A stretch of DNA of 33,451 nucleotides, taken from NCBI GenBank assembly GCA_021604565.1, contig BQJF01000047.1, forward strand, positions 1 to 33,451, written 5' to 3'. The notes below the pieces were generated by a model, which saw nothing but the letters and a program-made list of their open reading frames with translations, was not told where the DNA came from and searched no databases. Shown here one piece after another: positions 16,723-24,335 of the stretch (positions are counted from its first letter, which is position 1; each line of letters opens with the position of its first letter). Both the position numbers and the translations under genes were made by a program. The DNA comes from Minwuia thermotolerans. Lineage in GTDB: Bacteria; Pseudomonadota; Alphaproteobacteria; Minwuiales; Minwuiaceae.

Positions 16723-18002
16723 TGATGAAGCGGATTATTCGCGTGGCACTGGTGTCCGCGCTGTTGGCGGGGCCTGTTGGCCTTCTGACCACGACGGCAC
16801 AGGCACAGCAGACAAAGAACTATGACTATGACCTGCTGACCCTGCTGGGTGACGCGATCGCCAAGATTCGCGACAGCTACGTGGAACCCGTGGACGACGC
16901 CAAGCTGATCGAGGCCGCGGTCAACGGAATGCTCAAGTCCCTCGACCCCCATTCCGCCTTCCTGCCGCCGGAGCAGGTGAAGCAGATGCAGGTCAGCATC
17001 AAGGGCGAGTTCGGTGGCCTGGGTATCGAAGTCACGATGGAGGATGGCTACGTCAAGGTCGTCACCCCCATCGACGACACGCCCGCCGCCCGCGCAGGCG
17101 TGCAGCCCAACGATCTGATCACCCATATCGACGGGGAAGCCGTACTGGGCCTCAGCCTGACCGAAGCGGTGAAGAAGATGCGCGGCGCCGTTGGCACGGA
17201 CATCCTGCTGATGGTCAACCGCAGTGGTGTGGCCGAGCCCTTCGAGATCACCATCACCAGGGCAGTCATCAAGGTGCAGTCCGTGCGTTCGCGCGCTGAA
17301 GGCAACGTCGCCTATATCCGCATATCCAGCTTCTCCGAGCAGACCGAATCGGGCCTGCGCAAGTCGATGCGGAAGCTGAAGGAAGACATCGGCGACAATA
17401 TCGAGGGCGTGATCCTGGACCTTCGGAACAATCCCGGCGGTCTGCTGGATCAGGCCATTGCCGTTTCGGACGCGTTCCTGGACCGGGGCGAGATCGTCTC
17501 CACCCGGGCCCGCGACGTCTCGGCCATCGAACGCTACAACGCCAAGCCGGGTGATCTGGCCAGCGGCCTGCCGGTCATCGTGCTGATCAACGGCGGCTCG
17601 GCCAGTGCTTCGGAGATCGTGGCCGGCGCCCTGCAGGACCACAAGCGTGCGATCCTGATGGGCACCAAGAGCTTCGGCAAGGGCTCCGTCCAGTCGATCA
17701 TGCAGCTTGGCGGTGGAAATCAGCTGAAGCTGACGACTGCGCGCTACTACACGCCATCCGGCAACTCGATCCAGGCCAAGGGCATCGTGCCGGATGTGGA
17801 TGTGCCGCAGGCGCGGCTGGAACTGCTCGAAACCAGCCAGAGGTCGGAAGCGGACCTGCGCAACCGTCTCGACAATGATACCGACGCGAACAGCAGTGAA
17901 GGTGACACCGTGGCCGAGGCCGAGCAGCAGACCGACTACCAGTTGCAGCGCGCACTCGACGCCATCCACACCATCACCATCGCACGCGCCAGCCTGAAAT
18001 AG
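16722..18002 (+). CDS. ctpA: C-terminal processing peptidase, S41 family
   Basis: A 426-residue protease (ATG at 16722; 16725 is equally possible). A signal peptide covers about 1-28 (AQA-QQ). The PDZ domain is about 92-170 (GEFGGLGIEVTMEDGYVKVV, PAARAGVQPNDLITHIDG). The S41 domain follows, with LRNNPGGLLDQA and the Ser/Lys dyad: Ser295 in GGSASASEIVAGALQD and Lys320 in KSFGKGSVQ, spaced 25 as in Prc/CtpB. It degrades or trims periplasmic and envelope proteins, in several proteobacteria peptidoglycan hydrolases. Its place directly after envC suggests control of wall hydrolysis. The C-terminal tail is acidic and Gln-rich. Confidence 0.95.
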   Translation: MMKRIIRVALVSALLAGPVGLLTTTAQAQQTKNYDYDLLTLLGDAIAKIRDSYVEPVDDAKLIEAAVNGMLKSLDPHSAFLPPEQVKQMQVSIKGEFGGLGIEVTMEDGYVKVVTPIDDTPAARAGVQPNDLITHIDGEAVLGLSLTEAVKKMRGAVGTDILLMVNRSGVAEPFEITITRAVIKVQSVRSRAEGNVAYIRISSFSEQTESGLRKSMRKLKEDIGDNIEGVILDLRNNPGGLLDQAIAVSDAFLDRGEIVSTRARDVSAIERYNAKPGDLASGLPVIVLINGGSASASEIVAGALQDHKRAILMGTKSFGKGSVQSIMQLGGGNQLKLTTARYYTPSGNSIQAKGIVPDVDVPQARLELLETSQRSEADLRNRLDNDTDANSSEGDTVAEAEQQTDYQLQRALDAIHTITIARASLK

Positions 18003-18022
18003 TCCGGCGGGCGGCTCACCAG

Positions 18023-19543
18023 ATGGCTGATCGAGCAGCAGGAACGGGCCGAATGCCACTGGCACAGATCGGGCTGTTCGCCGCGACCGCGATTTTCCTC
18101 GGTGTCGTCGGGGGAACGGGCGGGTGGTTGGCCCTGACGGACCCGGGCGGAAACGCAATGCCCGCCGCATCCGGTCACGCGACTGCCGAACCCGGTGAAG
18201 GCAAGCACGGGGAGAGCGACCACTCTGGCGAAGGCCAAATGGAAGCTGGCCATGGCAGTTCCGGGCACGGTGAGTCTGGCCACAGTGAGTCTGGTCACGC
18301 GGATTCTGGCCAAGATGCCGGCGACGCGGATCGCTCCGGCGCGGCCGCACATGAGGATGGCGCTACTCACAGTGCTGACAGCAGCCATGCCAGCGACAAC
18401 GCTCACGCGTCGGCACAAGAGCAACCCGCGCAGGACCAGGGTCAAGGCAAGTCCGAACCGGCACCCCGGCATGAGTCCCCGTCCGCCGACAGCCATGCCG
18501 ACCATGCTGCGCGGACCGAGGGAAACGCACCGGCGACAGCCGGTCAGGGCGCGGCACCACACACGGATGAGGCCGCAGAGCACGGCCCGGACACGACGCA
18601 CACACCCGCGCCGACGGAGCATCACGATGCGCCCGCCGCCGCCGAGCCGCCACGTGTGGCGATGGCTCCTGCTGTCGTACCCAATGTCGGTCCTGCGCCA
18701 AAGGCACCGCCTGTGGTGGTGTCCCCCAACCGCGTACCGCTGACACCCGCACCTGACCCGTCGATCACCAGCGAAGGGCGCTATGGCCCACTGCCGATCC
18801 GCTCGGCCGAGGGCAAGCTGCCCTGGCAGGTCTACGCCCGGCCCTTCGATGCGCCCACGGGAACGCCGCGCATCGCCATTGTCGTGACCAACATGGGACT
18901 GGCCGAACAACCGACGCTGGCCGCGATCCAGGACCTGCCGGGCGAGGTCACGCTTGCCTTCAGTCCCTATTCCAGCCGCCTGGCGGAATGGGTTCCTGCC
19001 GCCCGCGCCGCAGGACACGAGGTGCTACTGCAACTGCCCATGGAGCCGCGCAGCACGGAATTCAACGATCCCGGCAACAAGGCACTGCTGACCGCCAACA
19101 CCCCGGAACTCAACCTGGACCGCATGGAGTGGGTGTTGAGCCGAGCCGAAGGCTATGTCGGTCTGACCAACCTGATGGGATCGCGTTTCACGGTCTCGCC
19201 GAAGGACATGCAGCCCGTTCTGGTGGCCATGGACCAGCGCGGCCTGCTGTACATCGATTCACGGGAAAGTCCAGCCTCCATCGCCGGAAAGCTGGCCGTG
19301 GAGATCGGTCTGCCTGCGGCCACCAACGACCGTTTCATCGACGCCGAGGCAGCGCGGGGGCCCATCGACACGCGCCTGGCCCAGTTGGAACAGCTTGCCC
19401 TGGCCCGGGGCAGCGCGGTGGGCTTTGCCGCCGACTATCCCGTCGCCATCGAGCGGCTGCGGTTCTGGATCGACGGCCTGAACGACCGGGGCTTCGTCCT
19501 TGCTCCCGTCTCCGCCGTCGTGCGCACCGCGAACCCTGAATAG
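18023..19543 (+). CDS. Divergent polysaccharide deacetylase family protein (YibQ/DUF610-like) with a His-rich linker
   Basis: A 506-residue protein. One membrane helix lies at about 14-37. A linker of about 45-240 is rich in Gly, Ser, His, Ala, Asp and Glu and carries five tandem pentapeptides. The C-terminal domain (about 270-500) has the divergent deacetylase features PRIAIVVTNMGLAEQPT, LAFSPYSSRLAEWVPAARAAGHEVLLQLPMEP, GYVGLTNLMGSRFT, LLYIDSRES and a late GFAADYPVAIERL. The metal/catalytic triad of genuine NodB deacetylases is not recognisable, and the usual first-strand Asp-Asp is Thr-Asn here. It follows gpmI-envC-ctpA, matching yibQ's place next to envC in enterics, so a cell-wall role is likely. 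The linker may bind metal or cross the periplasm. Confidence 0.87.
   Translation: MADRAAGTGRMPLAQIGLFAATAIFLGVVGGTGGWLALTDPGGNAMPAASGHATAEPGEGKHGESDHSGEGQMEAGHGSSGHGESGHSESGHADSGQDAGDADRSGAAAHEDGATHSADSSHASDNAHASAQEQPAQDQGQGKSEPAPRHESPSADSHADHAARTEGNAPATAGQGAAPHTDEAAEHGPDTTHTPAPTEHHDAPAAAEPPRVAMAPAVVPNVGPAPKAPPVVVSPNRVPLTPAPDPSITSEGRYGPLPIRSAEGKLPWQVYARPFDAPTGTPRIAIVVTNMGLAEQPTLAAIQDLPGEVTLAFSPYSSRLAEWVPAARAAGHEVLLQLPMEPRSTEFNDPGNKALLTANTPELNLDRMEWVLSRAEGYVGLTNLMGSRFTVSPKDMQPVLVAMDQRGLLYIDSRESPASIAGKLAVEIGLPAATNDRFIDAEAARGPIDTRLAQLEQLALARGSAVGFAADYPVAIERLRFWIDGLNDRGFVLAPVSAVVRTANPE
18248..18322 (+). repeat. Five tandem 15-base units encoding GHxxS-type pentapeptides
   Basis: Within the linker of the YibQ-like protein the residues read GHGSS, GHGES, GHSES, GHADS, GQDAG (residues 76-100). 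The middle units share long identical DNA stretches (GTGAGTCTGG and AGTGAGTCTGG), indicating recent duplication. Copy number may vary between strains. Confidence 0.75.
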
Positions 19544-19552
19544 GCTGCAAGC

Positions 19553-20029
19553 ATGTCCAGATCCGATCTGCCCTATCGTCCATGTGTCGGCATCATGCTG
19601 GTGAACGCCGACAATCAGGTATTCGTCGCCCGCCGCATCGACCAGCAGGTGGAGGCCTGGCAGATGCCGCAGGGCGGCATCGACGCCGGTGAAAATCCGG
19701 AGACAGCGGTCTTCCGGGAGATGAAGGAAGAGATCGGCACCGACAACGCGGAGATCGTCGCGGTCACCGAGGGCTGGATCAATTACGATCTGCCGGACGA
19801 TCTGGTGGGCAAGGTCTGGAAGGGTCGCTATCGCGGCCAGACCCAGAAATGGTTCGTGCTGCGTTTCAACGGAGACGACAGCGAGATCGATATCGAGACG
19901 GAACACCCGGAGTTCAATGCCTGGCGCTGGGCCTCCTTCAACGATCTGATCGATCTGGTGATCCCGTTCAAGCGCGAGAGCTATCAGCAGGTGATGGCGG
20001 CATTCGCTCACCTGTTTCAGGACCGGTGA
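19553..20029 (+). CDS. rppH: RNA pyrophosphohydrolase RppH
   Basis: A 158-residue Nudix hydrolase. The Nudix box lies at about 42-63 (GGIDAGENPETAVFREMKEEIG), preceded by WQMPQG, and YRPCVGIMLVN is the family N-terminus. RppH removes pyrophosphate from 5' triphosphorylated RNA and so starts RNase E-dependent decay; some alphaproteobacterial members (IalA) also cut dinucleoside polyphosphates. It starts 9 bases after the YibQ-like stop, a neighbour pair common in alphaproteobacteria. Confidence 0.95.
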   Translation: MSRSDLPYRPCVGIMLVNADNQVFVARRIDQQVEAWQMPQGGIDAGENPETAVFREMKEEIGTDNAEIVAVTEGWINYDLPDDLVGKVWKGRYRGQTQKWFVLRFNGDDSEIDIETEHPEFNAWRWASFNDLIDLVIPFKRESYQQVMAAFAHLFQDR

Positions 20030-20062
20030 AGAACCGGCGGAACGACTGACTGGGGGGATGAC

Positions 20063-20815
20063 ATGACAGACAGGGTTGCAATCGTCACGGGCGCTGGTTC
20101 GGGGATCGGGCGGGCAGTCGCCGTGACCCTGCTGGGCGCCGGATACAGGGTCGCACTGGCCGGTCGTCGCGCCGAGGCGCTGCAGGAAACGGCGGACCTG
20201 TCGAAAGCCGCCGCCGATGATGTGCTGACCGTGCAGTGCGATGTCGGCGACCCTGAATCGGTGAAGTCACTGTTCGACAGCGCCAACGCGCGCTTCGGGC
20301 GGCTGGACGTGCTGTTCAACAATGCCGGATCCGGCACACCGCCGATGCCGCTGGAGGATATTCCGGTGGAGAGCTGGCAGGCGGTGGTCAATGCCAACCT
20401 GTCGGGCGCGTTCTACTGCACCCAGCAGGCATTCCGGCTGATGAAGGCGCAGTCACCGCAGGGCGGGCGCATCATCAACAATGGCTCCATCTCCGCCCAC
20501 ACACCGCGCCCGTTCTCGGCCCCCTATACCTCGACCAAGCACGCGATCACCGGCCTGACGAAATCCACGTCGCTGGATGGCCGGGCCTACAGCATCGCCT
20601 GCAGCCAGATCGACATCGGTAATGCCGAGACCCCGATGACCGCGCGCATGCCGCAGGGCGTACCGCAGGCGGACGGCTCCATGGCGCCGGAGCCGGTCAT
20701 GGACGTGCAGCACGTTGCCGACGCGGTGCTGCACATGGCCAACCTGCCGCTGGATGCGAACGTGCTGTTCATGACCGTCATGGCCACCAACATGCCCTTC
20801 GTCGGGCGGGGATAG
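20063..20815 (+). CDS. Short-chain dehydrogenase/reductase (SDR)
   Basis: A 250-residue classical SDR. The cofactor motif TGAGSGIG lies at 9-16 and NNAG at 87-90. The catalytic residues are Ser142 (NGSIS), Tyr155 and Lys159 (YTSTK). [10 protein letters not shown] after the second strand suggests NADP preference through Arg35/Arg36. The substrate cannot be told from sequence. A GGGGGG ribosome-binding region lies upstream of the ATG. It is 33 bases after rppH and may ride on that transcript; it converges on the next gene. Confidence 0.9.
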   Translation: MTDRVAIVTGAGSGIGRAVAVTLLGAGYRVALAGRRAEALQETADLSKAAADDVLTVQCDVGDPESVKSLFDSANARFGRLDVLFNNAGSGTPPMPLEDIPVESWQAVVNANLSGAFYCTQQAFRLMKAQSPQGGRIINNGSISAHTPRPFSAPYTSTKHAITGLTKSTSLDGRAYSIACSQIDIGNAETPMTARMPQGVPQADGSMAPEPVMDVQHVADAVLHMANLPLDANVLFMTVMATNMPFVGRG

Positions 20816-20833
20816 GGTCAGGCGTCCGGATCG

Positions 20834-20854
20834 GTCGTTCGAGTGATCGAAGAC
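20834..20854. terminator. Possible hairpin between convergent genes
   Basis: GTC-G-TTCGA (20834-20842) pairs with TCGAAGAC (20847-20854) around a GTGA loop; one G is bulged. Flanking CCGG copies (20826-20829 and 20859-20862) could extend it. It lies between two gene ends, where a two-way terminator is expected, but there is no T run on either strand. Confidence 0.35.
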
Positions 20855-20869
20855 GGCACCGGCCCGCGT

Positions 20870-21613
20870 CTACAGCGGGGGCCGGTAGCCCGGCGTGCGG
20901 CGTTGCAGATAGACATCAAGGAAGGCACGCATCAGGTCCGGGTCGTTGGCCAGCGCCTTCTGCACCAGCGGCAGGGCGGCACGGTGCAGCACGGTCTCCG
21001 CCAGCATGCGGGCGTTGTAGCGGGCAAGGCCCCTGATCTGGGCCAGAACCCGATCCCGCTGCCTCTCGTCGAGTACGGGCCACAATATGAGACCCAGGAT
21101 GACCCTGGGCTTCATCAGGCCGATCACCTGCGGCCCGGTTTCCAGTGACATGGCGAAGGCGAAGGCGGAGCGGGCACCGACGCCATCCTGCATCAGTTCC
21201 GCCTGCGCCAGACGCAGCCAGACGTATGGCTGCGCCGGATTGTTGCCGAGTGACATGCGCCCGGCACCGATGGCGCGGTTGACCGCATCCTTCCATTCGT
21301 CGGATCCGGGCGGCAGCATGCGCGCGGCGACCATCTCGATCAGCGCCAGATCGCGATAGGCCCGATAGTCGCGCGGGATGGACCGGGCCGCAGTGGCGAA
21401 GGCCTTGCGGGCACGATCGATGGCCGGCGAGCCGATTTCCTCCCCGCGTTTCAGCTTCTCGATCGCGGGTTCACCGGCGGTGGCATTGACGGCGCCGATC
21501 AGACGCGGGCCGCTCATCACCACAAGCAGAACACCGGCCGCCGCAATCAGCAGGCCGCCGGTGGAGGAACCAAAGGGTATGCCGCCTGAACGCCTGCGGC
21601 GCTTACGTGCCAT
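20870..21613 (-). CDS. Small single-pass membrane protein linked to the tyrosine kinase gene, function unknown
   Basis: A 247-residue protein. I start it at ATG 21613 (GGAAAG upstream), overlapping the kinase gene by 11 bases. A very basic N-terminus (MARKRRRRSGG) precedes one hydrophobic helix at about 19-38. The rest is helical and Ala/Arg/Leu-rich, with TPR-like spacing (DYRAYRDLALIEMVAARM, PYVWLRLAQAELMQDG). The topology is N-in, with a periplasmic helical domain. I recognise no family. Coupling to the polysaccharide kinase gene suggests a role in exopolysaccharide export or polymerisation. Confidence 0.72.
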   Translation of the reverse strand: MARKRRRRSGGIPFGSSTGGLLIAAAGVLLVVMSGPRLIGAVNATAGEPAIEKLKRGEEIGSPAIDRARKAFATAARSIPRDYRAYRDLALIEMVAARMLPPGSDEWKDAVNRAIGAGRMSLGNNPAQPYVWLRLAQAELMQDGVGARSAFAFAMSLETGPQVIGLMKPRVILGLILWPVLDERQRDRVLAQIRGLARYNARMLAETVLHRAALPLVQKALANDPDLMRAFLDVYLQRRTPGYRPPL

Positions 21614-23939
21614 AATACTTTCCGTAACCCCGGTAGTAATAGTAGGAGTCACTGTAGTTGTACTTCTGGTGGCGGCGAATATCGACCCGCGTCATGGCCA
21701 CACCGGCGAGATCGCCATTGGCTTCCTGCACCTGACGGATACCGGCCAGCACGGCCTCCCGCCGGGTCGAGCCCCAGCGGACCAGGAAGACCGACTTGTC
21801 GACATGGCGCAGCAGGACAAGCGCGTCGGAGACCGGCAGCACCGGCGGGGTATCGAGGATGACGAGGTCATAGCGACGGCTCAGTTCCTCGATCAACTGG
21901 CGCATGGCGTTGGAACCAAGCGCGTCCGGCGGGTTCGGAACCTTGGCACCGGCAGTGATGTAGTGCAGACCGGACTTCAGATCGATCTCGACCGCATCAT
22001 CGATCTCCGTCGCGCCGGTCAGGATCTCGGCCACGCCCTTGCCATTCGGCACACCAAGCGATTCATTCACTGACGGCTTGCGCAGGTCACAGTCGATCAG
22101 GATCGTGCGCTGCCCCGCCTTGGCCGAGGCCCGGGCGACGGACACCGCAGTGGAGGTCTTGCCCTCCGCCGGGACGGACGAGGTGAACATGACGGAGCGC
22201 GGGCGCTGGTCGATGCTGGAGAGCATCAGCGACGTTCGGATCGTTCGTATGGCTTCCGAATAGAGCGAGTTCGGCTCGTCGATCACGAAATCCTCCGGCG
22301 TCGAGCGACGGCTGTCGAGCATCGACAGGCGCGGCACCAGACCCAGGGCCGGGACATAGGCGAGCTGCTGCAACTGCTGCAGGGAGCGGAAGCCGGTATC
22401 CATGTATTCGATCAGAAAGACCACCAGCACACCCAGGATGGCCGACCCGACCAGCGCGGCTGCGATCGTCAGGCTGCGGCGCGGGAAGCTCGGCTCCAGC
22501 GGGGTGCCGGCGCTGTTGATCACGCGGGCACTCGCCTGCTGCGGGCTGCGCTCCTGCAGGTCGACTTCCTTGAAGCGGCTGAGGATGGTGTCATAGAGCT
22601 GCTTGGCAGCATTTCGCTCGGATTCCAGCGACCGCAGGGTCACTTCGGAGTCCGTCTGTTCGGCGACCTGAAAGGCCAGTGCCTCGATCTCCGTGTTCAG
22701 GTTCTCCACCTTCACCCGCGAAAGTTCCAGCTTGTTGTCGAGCGCGATGACGATCTTGGTGATCTCGGAACGGATGGCGACCTGCAGATCGGCCAGCTCA
22801 GCGCGCTTGAGCTGCAGCCTGGGATGCTGGTCACGCAGCTGGGTGCGCAGTTCGGCAATCTCGCGCAGCACCTCCGCCTCCTGCTCCCGCAGGCGGACGA
22901 TCAGGGTCGAGTCCAGCACCGCCGTCACGCTTTCGATGCCGTCGGCGCCTTCGTTCAGCAGCCGCTTGACCTGGGCGACACGCGCTTCCGCTTCGGCCTG
23001 AAGCTCCCGTGCACCGACGCGCTGGCGGTTCAGTTCCGCGAGCTGTTCCTGCAGCAGCGTGGTCTGGTTGCGATAGTCGACAACGCCGTGGTCACGACGG
23101 AACTGCTCCAGTGCCTGTTCGGAGTCCAGATAGTCCGCTTTCAGACGCTCGGCCTCATTACCGAGAAAGCTGGAGGCATTCGACGTCGCTTCGCTCTTCT
23201 CGGTCCGCGTCGAGTCGACATAGACCTGCGCGAAGGCATTGGCGATCTCGCGGGCAAATCCCGGCTTGTCGGACACGAAACTGATGGAGATGGTGCGTGC
23301 CCGCTCCGACGGATCAACACCCAGATTGCCGAGCAGACCCTTCAGCACCGACTGCTTCTCGAACGTCGCGCGCTCTTCCGGCGTCATGCTCTCCAGAACC
23401 GAGAGTTTCGGGCTCTCCTGGGAGCCGCCGCGCAGGGTGTCCAGCGCACCGCGCACGCCCTCGACCACCGGGTCGGGCAGGACGCTCTTCACGGCAGCCT
23501 TGATGCCGTCGAACAGGGACGCCTTGTCCTGGTCGCCCCACCAGAGTGCCGACGGGTCCTCGAACAGGCCCATGCGCTTGGCGACTTCCTCCGCCGCGAA
23601 GGTGGAGGAGATGATGGCTGCCTGCGTTTCGTTGTAATAGAAATCCTGCTGCCCCTGCTGCAACACGTCCTGGATGTTGACGACGCGCTGGTCCTGGATG
23701 CCGATCTCGACCTCGGCAGTGGCGACATACAGCGGGGTGCGGGTCTTGACCCAGTAATAGGCAATGGCAGTCACGAACAGCATGATGGCGAGGATGATCA
23801 GCTTCCGCCGCCACACCACACCAAACACATGGCGAAAGCTGATCAGCGACTGGTCGCCCTGTGACTGCGCCATGAAGGGCGGCAGTTCCGAGGAATCATC
23901 CATGTGCTGTGCCTGCTGCAGAAAACTTACGCTTGCCAT
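21603..23939 (-). CDS. Polysaccharide co-polymerase / bacterial tyrosine autokinase (Wzc/ExoP type)
   Basis: A 778-residue protein from ATG 23939 (MASVSFLQQAQ); ATG 23903 is an alternative and a GTG at 23987 lacks a ribosome-binding site. A Wzz domain follows a first helix (about 45-65; RRKLIILAIMLFVTAIAYYW). A long periplasmic coiled coil spans about 270-470. A second helix (about 500-525) follows the proline-rich GTPLEPSFPRR. The cytoplasmic kinase has Walker A in SSVPAEGKTST, Walker A' ILIDCDLRKPS and Walker B LVILDTPPVLPVSDAL. The last 19 residues hold nine tyrosines, the autophosphorylation cluster. It controls chain length and export of capsule or exopolysaccharide. No wza, wzx, wzy or glycosyltransferase gene is adjacent. 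Confidence 0.92.
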   Translation of the reverse strand: MASVSFLQQAQHMDDSSELPPFMAQSQGDQSLISFRHVFGVVWRRKLIILAIMLFVTAIAYYWVKTRTPLYVATAEVEIGIQDQRVVNIQDVLQQGQQDFYYNETQAAIISSTFAAEEVAKRMGLFEDPSALWWGDQDKASLFDGIKAAVKSVLPDPVVEGVRGALDTLRGGSQESPKLSVLESMTPEERATFEKQSVLKGLLGNLGVDPSERARTISISFVSDKPGFAREIANAFAQVYVDSTRTEKSEATSNASSFLGNEAERLKADYLDSEQALEQFRRDHGVVDYRNQTTLLQEQLAELNRQRVGARELQAEAEARVAQVKRLLNEGADGIESVTAVLDSTLIVRLREQEAEVLREIAELRTQLRDQHPRLQLKRAELADLQVAIRSEITKIVIALDNKLELSRVKVENLNTEIEALAFQVAEQTDSEVTLRSLESERNAAKQLYDTILSRFKEVDLQERSPQQASARVINSAGTPLEPSFPRRSLTIAAALVGSAILGVLVVFLIEYMDTGFRSLQQLQQLAYVPALGLVPRLSMLDSRRSTPEDFVIDEPNSLYSEAIRTIRTSLMLSSIDQRPRSVMFTSSVPAEGKTSTAVSVARASAKAGQRTILIDCDLRKPSVNESLGVPNGKGVAEILTGATEIDDAVEIDLKSGLHYITAGAKVPNPPDALGSNAMRQLIEELSRRYDLVILDTPPVLPVSDALVLLRHVDKSVFLVRWGSTRREAVLAGIRQVQEANGDLAGVAMTRVDIRRHQKYNYSDSYYYYRGYGKYYGT

Positions 23940-24335
23940 AATGCCTGTCCGTCTCGGTTTTACGAGCCCGGCCTGAAAACGAATCACAAATTACGATCAT
24001 AGACCTGAATTCACAATTCTTTCAGAACCTTACCGGATCATTCTGATATCTGAGCGCAAGATTACGTTACAATGAGGTTCGCAATTTGCGGCTCATCACC
24101 AATCTCACACAACATGTAGCGACCTAGTAACACCGCCACACCAGATACCGTGCCTGATCCGATTTCTCTGCAATTCATTAAGCAACCGTTGTGCCAGACT
24201 CGAAAATGACGGCAAGAACGACCACCAGATGCCGTGAGCCCATGTGACAGGACGCACTGAATCGCCCTGATTCCGCAGCGATCACACACTCGCCGGACTG
24301 GATTCGGGACAAGTGGCCGACTGAACGGCTTCCGG
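23940..24335. other. Intergenic region, upstream of the tyrosine kinase gene
   Basis: This 396-base gap is visibly richer in A and T than its flanks and holds no convincing gene; a 75-codon minus-strand frame (24062-24289) has no ribosome-binding site or protein-like composition. It must contain the promoter of the leftward kinase gene. Two short palindromes may be operators: GAATT-CAC-AATTC (24007-24019) and CGCAA-T-TTGCG (24080-24090). At its right edge, ACTGA-A-CGG / CCG-G-TCAGT (24320-24340) forms a small stem overlapping the stop of the upstream repeat-protein gene, a weak terminator candidate without a T run. Confidence 0.6.

Noticed and set aside
16641..18350. 569-codon open frame on the minus strand
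   Set aside because: Antisense to ctpA, whose catalytic Ser and Lys motifs are intact; composition is shadow-like.
24062..24289. 75-codon minus-strand frame in the large intergenic gap
   Set aside because: No ribosome-binding site, poor start context, composition not protein-like; the gap is better explained as a regulatory region.
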